Source: Vesta saturnalis (Eukaryota > Arthropoda > Insecta > Coleoptera > Lampyridae). From it: a DNA stretch of 64,000 nt. How positions within the stretch are numbered: the stretch's first letter is position 1; each line of letters opens with the position of its first letter. The notes under the pieces are model-generated. The model saw only the letters and a list, made by a program, of their open reading frames with translations, made no database searches and was not told where the DNA came from. This document shows positions 35,406 through 46,168 of the stretch, piece by piece. The position numbers and the translations under genes were made by a program. The stretch is taken from the NCBI GenBank assembly GCA_036346205.1, contig JARFJB010001987.1, positions 953,501 to 1,017,500 on the forward strand, given 5' to 3'.

Positions 35406-36875
35406 GGGATTAAATGGGTCACTTTAGTCCCGCGGTATATACACTATTTTTTGCACTTCCGGAAAAATTATTACTAAAATTACCTGTAGATGTGTCAGTG
35501 TCACTTTAATTTGACAAATACCTATCAGGTGAATATTTTAGTAGTTTGCTTTGAAATAAAAAAACGTCACTTAGCTGCGGTACAAACAAACAAACTGTAA
35601 GTGTCATCAATTTTCGTGATAACAATTTTCGAAATGGAAGATTTTAACTTAAAGAAAGCAGCTGAATGGACGGAATTTTGCCGACAAAATCAAGGAAAAT
35701 ATACGAAGTGCAGTATCAGATATTTGTAAAATGGTGTGGTGAACGAAAAGTGGAAAATTTCAGCGAAGATGCTTTGCTTGTGTTTTTCACGGAAACATCC
35801 AGGACTCTTTCTGCTTCAACACTTCAGAAAATTTCAGAAATTGACTGCGCTGCTGAAAAGAAGAAATGAAGGATATAAACCGAAAAAAACGAAGACACTA
35901 ACAGCAGACCAGGTTGATACATTTTTATTGGAAGTCCCAGACAATCAGTTCTTAATGATAAAGGTTAGTGATTGCAGTAGAAATTAGTTTGACAATATTC
36001 ATAAATTAATAATTTTCAGGTAGCACTTATTTTTGGTGTTGCAGAAGCCTGTAGAGGCAACGAGTTAGTTCAGTTAATGTTGAACGATGTAACTGATTTG
36101 GGTCACTCAATTCTGATTAATATTAAAAACGCCAAGAACAAAATAGGGAGGCATTTTATTGTTAAAATGCAGATCGCAATAGAGTCAATTTTACTGAACT
36201 TTGCCGGAAGTATATGGGTTTAAGAAAGACTCAGACCCCTCATTCAAGATTTTTCGTTCATTATCAGAACAATCAATGCACTATCCAGCCAGTAGGCAAA
36301 AATATATTTGGAAAACTACCCCAAAAAGTAGCAGCATTCTTAAATCTACCCGATTCATCATTATATACTGGACACTGCTTTGACGCACATCAACCTCTTT
36401 ATTAGCTGACTATGGTACATCTGTGGGTGTTTTAAAAAGGCATAGTGAATGGAAATCGGCAGCCGTCGCCGAAGGGTATGTTGAAAATTTCATAAATAAT
36501 AAAAAACCATCGCCTATAAAATTGTTGAACATGGTGACATGGAAACACCCCAAATTTCCGGACCTTCTGGAAACACTTCCATACAAGCTTTCAGCCTAAT
36601 TTTTGAAACTGTCACATGTACTTCTACATCAAACAGCGTTGTACAGCATACTGTCGATGAAACAAATCGATTATTTAATATTCTCAATTGTGCTAATGTA
36701 AACATCAATGTAAATATAAATAAGTGAATACAATTATGACGTTTTTTGATTATGTGTTATTAGGATACACTTTAGTCCCTAGGAATCAAATGAACCACTT
36801 TAGTCCCTAGGGATCAAATGGACCACTTTAGTCCCGGTTTGGAGGGACTAAAGGGCATGCTTTAGTCCCGAAAGT
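35406..36875 (+). mobile_element. Crypton-like element with 27-bp att-like direct repeats
   Basis: A 27-bp sequence starting gggatYaaatgg and ending cactttagtcccg occurs at 35406-35432 and again in the same orientation at 36810-36836 (24 of 27 identical). At the right end it is preceded by a further diverged copy (36780-36806) and followed by an inverted gggactaaag. An inverted ttttttgcactt.cgg pair (35452-35463 region and 36877-36890) adds a short terminal inverted repeat. Inside lies a tyrosine recombinase pseudogene. Cryptons move by site-specific recombination and leave short direct repeats rather than DDE-type duplications. Confidence 0.6.
35634..36600 (+). pseudogene. Crypton-type tyrosine recombinase, one intron, frameshifted
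   Basis: The ATG at 35634 opens MEDFNLKKAAEWTEF. After a frameshift a SAM-like N-domain reads ILPTKSRKIYEVQYQIFVKW and NFSEDALLVFF, then YKPKKTKTLTADQVDTFLLE. A 56-bp intron (AAG/GTTAGT at 35964, TTTTCAG/GTAGCA at 36019) joins FLMIK to VALIFGVAEACRGNELVQL, which carries the first catalytic Arg. Downstream are NLPDSSLYTGHCF, where a one-base loss breaks the H-x-x-R motif, and, in the next frame, LKRHSEWKSAAVAEGYVE with the second His and the Tyr nucleophile. The catalytic set is therefore still visible across the break. A paralogous C-terminal end lies at 49849-50411. Confidence 0.82.
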
Positions 36876-36905
36876 GCAAAAAATGTTGTTCCACACCAGA
36901 TGTAT

Positions 36906-36916
<11 letters not shown>

Positions 36917-36976
<60 letters not shown>

Positions 36977-36980
36977 AATA
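36917..36980. repeat. (TA)n(TAA)n microsatellite
   Basis: TA tract to 36961, followed by taataataataataa. Confidence 0.95.
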
Positions 36981-37215
36981 TATTTAAGCCAATAAAGCAA
37001 ACATACACATTAACAGTGTACACAGCTGTGGTATTGTCAATATTACATTACAAATACATTTATAATTCCTATATAATAATAAAAAACATAATCATAATAA
37101 AACATAAAAAACATATTAACAGAAATATCACAGGTTTATGCATTCGTATCTCTCCAATCAGTACTAATAAATTCATTGAAACTATAAAAGCAATTGCTGA
37201 TAAGATGTTTCTTGA

Positions 37216-37217
<2 letters not shown>

Positions 37218-37274
<57 letters not shown>
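37218..37274. repeat. (TA)n microsatellite
   Basis: About 28 TA units, directly before dispersed repeat R2 copy 2. Confidence 0.95.
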
Positions 37275-37276
<2 letters not shown>

Positions 37277-37285
37277 AGCTAACAT

Positions 37286-37400
37286 CGAGATGTCTATTGA
37301 CCTCTATCTGACATGAAGTTTAAACGTCAGCCTGATGTAAATTGTTGTCTTTGCAATATTGCCAAATTTCATTATGAATTTATGACGAAAGCGGTTACAT
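37286..37400. repeat. Dispersed repeat family R2, copy 2
   Basis: The phrases tgacctctatctgacatgaa, tttaaacgtcagcctga and ctttgcaatattgcc align to 17180-17250. Confidence 0.6.
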
Positions 37401-37416
37401 AATTAGTTATTTTCGT

Positions 37417-37535
37417 AACTAGTGCGCTGTTTACACATTTCTTGGTGCGAGGCCGTTCTTCTTTTTTACCCGAGGCGTAGCCGAGGGATAAATTATAAAG
37501 CCGAGCACCAAAAATGTGACAGCGCACGTGTTGGG
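37417..37535. mobile_element. Short hairpin MITE
   Basis: The left arm gtgcgctgtttacacattt..ttggtgcgaggc pairs with the right arm gccgagcaccaaaaatgtgacagcgcac. The centre (cccgaggcgtagccgaggg) is itself partly palindromic. There is no coding. Confidence 0.7.
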
Positions 37536-38064
37536 AACAAAATTTTTTGTAATCGTTTACATAAAATTAGAAAAAAATAAAATTTTGAAATATTTGATGA
37601 CAAATGTCAAATTAAATATATAAACAAAAAAGTTTATATATTTAGTTATATACCCCTTTTTGGTTTATGTATTAAAAGTAACGTCTCACGTTTTGCAAAG
37701 CAACCTATACCAATCCAGGTTAATGGTACACCCTCGTTTCGCGAACAATTTGTCTTAAAAATAACTGGGCCTAAGTTAAGTTTGAAGAAAAAATAGCATA
37801 TTTTATGTGGAGCTAAAGTGACTTTTTGTCTCATCTCTAATTGTCAGCCGAGATAAATTCGACAAAAAAGTATCACTTTAGCTCCGTATATACAATTATT
37901 AGATATTAGTAAAATTATGGGCAGATAATCTGCGCATGCGCGACAAGTTTTTAAAAATTATTTAAAAATATCCAAAATGTACCAAACTTATAAGTTGCAG
38001 AGATTTTCAATTGCTTTTTTTGTTTCACTTTTGACTACAGCTTAAATAATTATTATAAATTTGT
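37536..38064. other. Noncoding, AT-rich
   Basis: A 62-codon minus frame at 37646-37834 has no recognisable feature. A repeated phrase (gctaaagtgac / cactttagctcc, 37813 and 37872) forms a small inverted pair. Confidence 0.4.
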
Positions 38065-38210
38065 TTACATAAGCGGCCGCTTTAGATTTGATTGTAAAGG
38101 TTAGTTTTATGTGTCTGTTAAGCTTTATCTGACATGAAAGTTTAAATCTCTAGCTATTATTGTTAATTTTACAACGCTACCTATTTTTATTATGGACGTT
38201 ACTTGCGGCT
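38065..38210. repeat. Dispersed repeat family R2, copy 3
   Basis: The phrases gcggccgctttagattt, tttatctgacatgaaagttt and ttttacaacgctacctattt align to the other two copies. Confidence 0.6.
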
Positions 38211-38304
38211 AATTCTCGATATAGGTATGCGGACCAGTAGGAAATAGCTTTGAATGTATAGTTTTTAAATGGTTTAAATAGCAGTTTCAACGTCAAAACG
38301 GAAA

Positions 38305-38382
38305 AGCACGGTTGGAGTAGTCGTATTATTGTTCCCCTGGCACGCGGTAGAGGCAGGTTCGATTCCCAGCTCACGCAATCTT
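38305..38382 (+). repeat. tRNA-like pol III head (pseudo-tRNA or SINE head)
   Basis: Contains a perfect box B (ggttcgattcc) at about 38348 and runs into ctttttttc, a pol III terminator, at 38380. The box A side is weak and the T stem does not pair well, so it is not a working tRNA. Confidence 0.3.
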
Positions 38383-38694
38383 TTTTTCTGTTAGGTTACA
38401 GTGGTTTGGTTTATCTAATCTACTTTTGTTACGTTACTGTAGTTTTGTGTATCTAATCTACTTCTGATCACAAAGCTGTCAATCAATAAGGCGGGATATT
38501 TAAAATCAAAAATAATCTTATTAAAATTAACTAATAAGATGTTTAAGTAAATTCTTATTCACAGCATATCTATATCTACCTAGTTTTCCTAAATTATTCC
38601 TAAGAATGAATTTAGCAATTATTTGTTACAAAATACTTATTTAGTCAAACATAACCACAGAACACTTACTTTAACATAACCTAAATGTTAAGGT

Positions 38695-39916
38695 ATGGCA
38701 CCAATCGAAGAAAAGACTATTGCAAAAAAAGGTGATAAAACTAAAAAAAAAGAACGTAAACGTTGGAAAGAAGAAAGATTATTAAAAAAATTAGAATCAC
38801 AACAAGAAAAATTAAACAAAGCGGAAGAGAAAATAGCCCCATCTAAATTAAAAGATTTTTCTACATTTAGCATTGCAGTGCCAGGTTCAATTTTAGAAAA
38901 TGCACAAAGTGCAGAATTACGTACTTATTTAGCTGGTCAAATAGGAAGAGCTGCTTGCATATATAAAATTGACGAAATTATTGTATTTGATGATGCCGTT
39001 AATCCAAATTCAAAAAAGTCTGTTATAAATGTAGCAGATGGCACCAGAGATATTCCACATTGTTGCGTTAAATTAGCAAGAATACTACAATATTTAGAAT
39101 GTCCTCAGTATTTGCGTAAACACTTTTTTCCAGTCCACAATGATTTACAATATGCTGGTATTTTAAACCCCTTAGATGCACCGCACCACCTACGACAAAG
39201 TGATGTATTCCCATTTCGGTATGTATTCATACTAATAATGTCAAATTAAATTTGTATTGTTCTTAAAGTGAAGGTGTAGTAACAAATAAACCTATCAAAT
39301 CAGGACGTGGTTCCATTGTTAATATTGGTCTTTTACAAGATGTACATGTAGATAAATTAATTACACCAGGGTTACGATGCACTATTAAACTGTTACCACA
39401 AAAAGATGGGCAAAAAAAGTTGAAAGGTTTAATAGTACCACCAAGTTTACCAACCAAGGAAACTGGAGTTTATTGGGGCTACACTGTACGTTTAGCAAAT
39501 TCTCTCTCACAAGTTTTCTCCCAATCACCATACAAAAAAGGGTAATTACAAAGAATTCTGATGTAAACGTAAAGAATTCTGATGTAAACTAATCACATTG
39601 TAGGTATGATGTGACAATTGGCACGTCTGATAAAGGATCATCAATTAAGGATTTTGTTTGTCCTAAATATAAACATCTACTATTAGTTTTTGGTGGTTTG
39701 AAAGGTTTAGAAGTTGCACTAGAAAATGACGATGTTTTAAAAGTAGATGACCCTTGCTTATTATTCGACAGTTATTTAAATACAGTGCCAAATCAAGGCT
39801 CACGAACAATTAGAACAGAAGAAGCTATATTAATTAGTTTAGCCAGTTTGCAACCATTTTTAAATCCAAAAAGAAGTACACAAAGTAATGTAATTAATTT
39901 TATTGAGACTGAATAA
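38695..39916 (+). CDS. SPOUT1: SPOUT1-type RNA methyltransferase (C9orf114/CENP-32 family)
   Basis: Three exons (38695-39218, 39269-39541, 39604-39916) with introns of 50 and 62 bp, all GT-AG, join to 370 codons (369 residues; human SPOUT1 is about 376). The N-terminus (~1-55) is Lys-rich: MAPIEEKTIAKKGDKTKKKE. Family blocks follow: FSIAVPGSILENAQSAELRT, YLAGQIGRAACIYKIDEIIV, the variant PHCCVKLARILQYLECPQYL and RKHFFPVHNDLQYAGILNPL. Next are VNIGLLQDVHVDK and VYWGYTVRLANSLSQV, and a C-terminal knotted region with LLVFGGLKGLE. SPOUT enzymes bind S-adenosylmethionine in a trefoil knot; SPOUT1 methylates RNA and associates with mitotic spindles. The intron at 39542 holds a two-copy 20-bp repeat. 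An AATAAA (39912-39917) overlaps the stop codon. The next gene converges 20 bp away. Confidence 0.92.
39542..39603. repeat. Two-copy 20-bp repeat inside SPOUT1 intron 2
   Basis: The phrase aaagaattctgatgtaaac appears twice in a row, making up most of this 62-bp intron. Without the duplication the intron would be about 41 bp, so the copy may have kept it above splicing size. Confidence 0.7.
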
Positions 39917-39936
39917 ATAGTATATATTTTATGCAT

Positions 39937-40502
39937 TTATAACGTCACTTCTCCTCCATCTTCGACAATCCCCTCCATTTCTTCCTCTTCTTCGCTTACT
40001 TGTTCTATTTCTGCAGCTTTACGTTCTTTAAGTCCAGCTGCTGGTGATCTGATCAAAGATAGATCTCTTTGTACTTCACGAATATCACGCTCGTTTTCAA
40101 CTTCACGGCCTTTTCTTAATCTCTGGATAAGATGCAGATTTTGACGTTTTTGTTTGATAATTTCAACTTTTTTCATCGCTTCAACTGCTTTTGTCCATGT
40201 CTGTCTATCGTATTTAACTGGAATGTTTCTACGTTTCTCAAATTCAAATGAAGGATCAATGGCAAGTTCTTTTCCAACTGTTTTACGATGTGCTTTAGTC
40301 CATCGTACTTTACGTGGATTCTTCTTACGTTTAAATGCTACGTGACATTTTGGTCGACAAAATTTAAAGATCTAAAATAAATGCTTAACCCAGATGTTTC
40401 ATAAGCCATTATAGTACTTACTTTACAATCATTTCTAACAAATTGGATACCATGACCTGGATATATACGAGATGAACAAAAATAGCACGTTTCGATACGC
40501 AT
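39937..40502 (-). CDS. RSL24D1: Ribosome biogenesis protein RLP24 (RSL24D1)
   Basis: Two exons, 40502-40422 and 40371-39937, with a 50-bp intron (AAA/GTAAGT; TTTTAG/ATC) give 172 codons (171 residues; human about 163). The start MRIETCYFCSSRIYPGHGIQ carries the L24e zinc-binding fold: C-x2-C at residues 6-9 and a second pair in KFCRPKCHVAF (~32-36). NPRKVRWTKAHRKTVGKEL and SFEFEKRRNIPVKYDR are near-identical to animal RLP24. RLP24 occupies the eL24 site on pre-60S particles in the nucleolus, activates the AAA-ATPase Drg1/NVL-type release step and is swapped for eL24 in the cytoplasm. The tail is acidic (QVSEEEEEMEGIVEDGGEVTL, ~150-171). The gene converges on the SPOUT1-type gene with 20 bp between stops, so their 3' UTRs must overlap or be extremely short. 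Confidence 0.95.
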
Positions 40503-40559
40503 TTTTTATTTTGATTATTTTCTGTTAATTACTTTCCAAACCCTTTATTTTATTTAACC

Positions 40560-41127
40560 TATAAGCTTTTCCAACGTGCTTGTCAAAGAGATAAACAGTA
40601 AGTTTTTTATTGTAAAGTTGGCAGTATATATTATATAATTTCTGGACCAAAGGCGTAGGCAGCAAAACCTAAACGGGTAACATACGTTTTATAATATTAT
40701 CTTTGTAATCTGCTTCCGTTTTGATTCTTTAATTGACATATTGAGAAACGCGACGTCATCATCTCCGATGTCATTATAGCCATTAATTCACGGAACATTT
40801 TACGAAATGTTTTAGGTTGGCAAAGCTTGATCCGGAATTATGTCACTCTTAAAAAATGTGGCAAAAACGGGATGCGTCAAGTGAAAAACTTTGATGTGAG
40901 CAAATTCGTGACCGTATTTAAAGCAATTCACGGATTTCAAAAGCAAGATTATCTTGATTATCTTCCATTTTCGTGTTTTGTGGTAGAATTTGGATTAAGC
41001 AAAAGGCGACTAGATCAAAGTTTCACTTTTAAAATTAAGGCATTAGAAACCGCCACAAAAGTCTCTAAATCAATTAAAGTAAAAATTTTTGGTTAAAAAC
41101 GGCATAAAAAGGACAAATTACAATAAG
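40560..41127. other. Intergenic, with a doubtful 89-codon frame
   Basis: A plus-strand frame at 40827-41096 begins MIRNYVTLKKCGKN, slightly like the start of pogo-type proteins (M-x-R-N-Y), but the rest has no recognisable helix-turn-helix. Left as unassigned. Confidence 0.3.
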
Positions 41128-41250
41128 CGGCATAGAAGACGTGTTTCATAAGACCTTGAAGCACTCATTGTTTAAACAACTCGTGGCTACGCCACTTGTT
41201 TTTCTGATCTTTAATTCATGCTTCAAGACTGGTCTTATGAAACTTGTTTT
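41128..41250. mobile_element. Short hairpin MITE
   Basis: The left arm tttcataagaccttgaagca pairs with the right arm tgcttcaagactggtcttatgaaa. The centre is gtggctacgccac. There is no coding. Confidence 0.75.
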
Positions 41251-41324
41251 TTAATATACTATTATAGTTTTAATAGTATGGTTATTAAAGTGACCTTTAA
41301 ATTCAACGAGGAATTCAAAAATGT

Positions 41325-41519
41325 AATAATATATAGGTTGTTCTATTTAAAATAACGAAGTTGGCACGAGCTTCCGGTATAACCGGAATTCCGCCATTTC
41401 TGAAAATAATTTTAAAATGTGTAGTTTATGACTGTGGACAACTTTTATATATTTTTTCGTATTTGTAATAGTAAGGGAGTTATGGAGCAATCCCGCATAA
41501 GTGGGCCACCCTGTGTGTG

Positions 41520-41522
<3 letters not shown>
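41325..41522. repeat. Mariner-family end fragment (related to the 20428 element)
   Basis: The phrases taggttgttctatttaaaat and cttccggtataaccggaa correspond to the arm text of the 20428-23075 element (taggttcctatttaaaatga, acttccggtaaaaccggaag). It ends gccaccctgt against a (TA)n tract. Confidence 0.55.

Positions 41523-41597
<75 letters not shown>
41523..41597. repeat. (TA)n microsatellite
   Basis: About 37 TA units between two mariner-type termini. Confidence 0.97.
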
Positions 41598-41600
<3 letters not shown>

Positions 41601-41609
41601 GCACCATTA

Positions 41610-43708
41610 CGGAGATACAGGGTGTTTAGTTTTCAATTTGATAAGTTAATTTATTTAATATTTCCGTTAGTTTTCAATAAATAGCTTTCAAATTTGTAGC
41701 ATTGCCTATAATTCTTATGCCGAATAACGTGATTTATCTAATTTCAATGTATCGTGCAGATGGCGCTAGTTGCCGCATATTTTTGTGGTTAAAAATGACG
41801 TAACTTTTTTCTAACAAAAAGTATCAACTTTCCAAAGGTACATTTGATTCTGCGATCAATATTGCATAAAAAAGGTATACCTTATTGAGCTCAATTTCAT
41901 ATTTCAATTCTCAATTATTGGTATTATTACAATTCGGAGAAGTCAGTAGAATATTATTGAAATAAATGATTATAAACTGATTTAACAGAAAATATGAATA
42001 AATTACCGATAATGATATCATTTCAATTCTCAAAGTATCCTCCATTTTCCTGTATACACTGTTGCAGTCTTCTCATAAGTGAAAATACTACACGATTTAG
42101 TCTTTGCTCTTGTACTATTTCATTGAAAGCATCTTCAATTCGCTGGCGCTGTTCCTCAACAGTTTCAATCAACTGAGCATATACTTTATTTTTCACTTGT
42201 CCCCAAACATTGAAATCCATAGGATTGAGATCTGGTGACCTATGGGGCCAAATTAAAGAAGCTTCATTGCCTCGGCCTATCCATTGATTTGGAAAATTTT
42301 CGGATAGCCATATACGACACTGTCGACTAAAATGGAGAGGGGCCCCATCATGCATGTACCATAGGGCACGCCTTCTCGCTAAAGGAATGTCTTCCAAAAG
42401 TTCATAAAGTTGATTGGATAAAAAATCGTGGTACGTTTCTCCGGTTAAATTACCTTGGAGAATGCGGTAGTCTAGAAGTTCAGTCCCAAGTGTTGCAGCC
42501 CAGACATTAATTTTGAAAGAATGTTGGTAATGAGTAGTTTTTCTGGCATGCGGATTCTCATCGGCCCATGTTCATTATGCATGTTAAACACTCCGTTTCT
42601 GGCAAAAGTAGCTTCATCGCTAAAGATGATATTTGAAAGAAAGTTGGGGTCCTGTTCATGCCTCCTCAGGAGTAATCCACAAAATCTCATGCGTATGAGT
42701 CTATCACCTGGCAAAATATCCTGGACTTGACGGTAATGGTACGGATGCAATTGATGTTCTTTTGCAACTTTCCAAACAACTGGTTGTGACACTTGAATTT
42801 GTAGTGACACACGCCTAGTACTAACATTATTATCTTCAATAATATTCAAAATATTCTCCTCATTTGCAACTGATCTCACCGTCCTTCGTCTTCCCCTATC
42901 AGCAGTCTGAGGCTTCAAAGTTCCACTTTCACGCAAGCGGCGTTCAGTAGACAGAAATGTTTTATAATTAGGTAGATTTTTCACTGTACCGTCTCACAGC
43001 AGCCCGTGCACTTCCAAGACATTCGCCCAACACCAGCAGCATATCAACATACTCAGAAAATGTGTAGAGGCATTTTAATTTAACAACGATGCAAAACACA
43101 ATTTCAAACAATTTAAACGTTAATGACAGATAGCGAAGTATTAGTAAGCTACTATCAGTGACTACTTTTTTTACGTTTCAGTGCCATACGAATGCGATTG
43201 TATGATTGGATTACATACGAACAAGGTCCACTACTGCAAAATTTCATTTTTATCGACAACGGTTGTAGATATCGCGTCAGCGAATTGAAGACGCTTTCAA
43301 TGAAATAGTACAAGAGCAAAGACTAAATCGTGTAGTATTTTCAATTATGAGAAGACTGCAACAGTGTATACAGGAAAATGGGGCATTTATTTCTAATATT
43401 CTACTGACTTCTCCGAGTTGTAATAATACCAATAATTGAGAATTGAAATGTGAAATTGAGTTTTATTCGGAAATGGTTACAGATAGCGAGCTCAATAAGG
43501 TATACCTTTTTTATGCAATATTGATCGCAGAATCAAATCGTGCCTTTGGAAAGTTGATACTTTTTGTTAGAAAAAAGTTACGTCATTTTTAACCACAAAA
43601 ATATGCGGCAACTAGCGCCATCTGCACGATACATTGAAATTAGATAAATCACGTTATTCGGCATAAGAATTAACTTATCAAACTGAAAACTAAACACCCT
43701 GTATCTCC

Positions 43709-43709
<1 letters not shown>
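41610..43709 (-). mobile_element. Mariner-type transposon with ~0.45-0.5-kb inverted arms
   Basis: Both ends begin CGGAGATACAGGGTGTTTAG when read inward, each preceded by the TA target duplication (41608-41609; 43710-43711). The arms are exceptionally long: 41610-42147 pairs with 43275-43709 with small indels, including ttagataaatcacgttattcg-type text (in the other orientation) and gcgccatctgcacgat. The arms include the last ~40 codons of the transposase, so a second copy of that coding end lies on the plus strand at 43276-43385. Total length 2100 bp. Confidence 0.92.
42023..43073 (-). pseudogene. Mariner-superfamily transposase (DUF4817 type), frameshifted
   Basis: The start at 43073 (MPL) leads, after a frameshift, into YTFSEYVDMLLVLGECLGSA, then RAAVRRYSEK, the DUF4817 domain. 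From 42984 a long frame has LSTERRLRESGTLKPQ, VSTRRVSLQIQVSQPVVWKV (second HTH), LHPYHYRQVQDILPGDRLIR and IIFSDEATFARNGVFN (first Asp). After a ~75-bp gap with a frame change, 42397-42023 has WYMHDGAPLHFSR (second Asp) and RSPDLNPMDFNVWG, ending IQENGGYFEN. Counting from the Asp of HDGAP to the Asp of NPMD there are 43 residues between, a spacing unlike the 34 of classical mariner. It is the most intact transposase here, with only about two breaks. Confidence 0.9.

Positions 43710-43710
<1 letters not shown>

Positions 43711-43790
<80 letters not shown>
43711..43790. repeat. (TA)n microsatellite, left part of a split tract
   Basis: About 40 TA units between the mariner right end and the TG of the next insertion. 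Confidence 0.97.
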
Positions 43791-43793
<3 letters not shown>

Positions 43794-46168
43794 CGTAACC
43801 CAGACGTACCCTATCTTGAAACTTGTAATTTGTACTTGTTCGCACTAATGCAAATTCAAGAGACAAAACAATAGCTAAAGGATGCATCTTAATTTGACTG
43901 ATAAGATGCTATGATTAATTGCTTAAATTGATGTCACTGAGAATGATGCTACGTCGGCTAATGTTAGGCTTACTCCAATTAATAGCTTAAATCTCCCTTA
44001 CTGGCCGTGATTAAATAATCAGAGTTGATTTACAAATCTGATCTAGAACTCGCAAAATTCTAACCTGATAAAAAAAAACACCGTGATCGTCTAGGGGGCA
44101 AATAACCTACGTTGTGTAATGCGCAGGAGATAGGGTCGGATAAGGTTAATTTGTTGCATAAGGTGGCAGGTAATTAAATGAAACAAAACTGTAATTGAGA
44201 TGAACGAGTGGCGCTACCTGGTGATTCGCTCGTCATCCTATTTACATCGGGAGAAAAAGAATCACCAAGAAAACTCCCTTTATTCCAATAATAATCACAC
44301 AAAGGAAAAACAAAAATAAGATAACACAAGTGAATCACAATCAAAGGGTTAAATAGGTATCAACACTACTCTATCGGCATTAAAGGCGTACAAAATCTAT
44401 CACATTGCCTAAATCGACGTTGAGTCACAAATAAACATAAAATCAGGTCTATAAATGGTATTAAAATTAAAGCAAAAATAAACAAGTAATAAATAACAAA
44501 CAGGGGATCCCTTTTGGAACCAATTCCTGTCTGCTTTTAGTTAAATAATTACATATAAAGCATTATACCGGGTGTGGGACTACCGGACATAAACAGAACA
44601 CAAAAAAAAAAACAACAAAGGACATCATTAAATCAAGTTAAAAAGGCGTACCTTACAAAATTTAACTATCACCAAAATAAAATGCAAGGCAATTTCTATA
44701 ACTACACATAAAGGCAATAAATATAAACAGTGTAATCGTATCCACAATAAGATCGTCAATCAATCTAAAAAAAAAGAAAAGGAAAAGTGTAATCCCGATC
44801 ATGTGTCCCTTTTGTTTAACCAATCAGGACGGTTATTAACAACAAAATACATTAAGCACTCTAGTAATACATATTACAAATTCAACCTACATAAAAAAAA
44901 ATAACAACAGAAAATTAAACAGGTTACAGATTATTTAAGTAGACACAAATGAAAGAGGGCAAGTACGTTACACATACAAATTTGTGGATACGAGCACAAC
45001 AAATGATACACATGTATAGTAACAATGAATGATATAATGGATTACACAGAAAAAAAACCATTCAAAGCATAACCTCTGACATAAAGTCCTGCAACACCGA
45101 TTCACCCACATGATTAGTACGTATCATTACAAATGCAAGATAATAACGCTCTCAATTCCTCTTAGGCATAAAACAAAACACAAAAATATAGACATATAAC
45201 GGTAACAAAAGGGACGTTTGTATAGATATAGATCATTAGGATCAGCTTTTCTGATTTTATACCTATGATCGTTTGTGGTTTTATCATTATAAATACAGGT
45301 TGGAATTATCAATACACAAAATAGAACACATAAAGAGAGAAAAGAGAGCGTCCTTCGCTATGCTTGCGCAATTACAATGACCACAACAGTTTTGCAGGTC
45401 CGGGTTTCAGTTTGGCTTGAACAATTTAAATGAGTAGGTAGAATGACCTTTTCTGTGTAATTTCACAAACCGTAAAATCTTTTCTTTTACTTACATTATC
45501 AATGGAGGTTATCCTTTTAAGCTTTCACCAGCACAAATGTTTAAATACTCGGATTTATCGATTAACACAAAACAACGAAAAGAAGATCTAATTAAACAAA
45601 ACACCGAATCGAACTCAAATCTACTCCCGCCCGCTTTGAAATTCTAATCAGACTCCCCTTTCTAAGACCAACAAAACCGTTTTTATTCTTCCCTCACCCA
45701 CTATTTTCTATATCAACTAACAAAAGCAATAAAACTATTTCGTGTGAACGCTTTTGACTTTAATTATATAAAGAAACATTATTTCTAATTAACATGTGCA
45801 ATCAACCGTAGAAACCCTGTATTTCAAATATCACATTTCAATCCCTGAACAACCCATGCTTTGACCGCGGTGTAATTTCTTGTATAATAGTGACATGTTT
45901 ATTTCCAAACCGCTTTTATAAACATATTTAGTGATTTGTCTTGCTGTTCGATAAAGGCAGTTTTCTCTGCCTGCAACTTAAACATCTGGTTGGGGGCCGC
46001 CCTCAGTTAAAACCCTACATAAATTTCTTACAAAACAAAGAAACACAAACCATTCTCAAATAACCCTTATTATATAATAACCTTAAGTAATTGACTTTTG
46101 CTATTTCGACAACAATTTCAATCGGAATATTTTCAATGTATTCATCAAATTTTCGTAGTGTGCTACCT

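Noticed and set aside
38305..38382. Functional tRNA gene with pol III terminator
   Set aside because: Box B is perfect but the T stem pairs at only about two positions and box A is poor.
40827..41096. 89-codon frame as a pogo-type transposase N-terminus
   Set aside because: Only the first few residues resemble pogo proteins; no helix-turn-helix or catalytic part follows.
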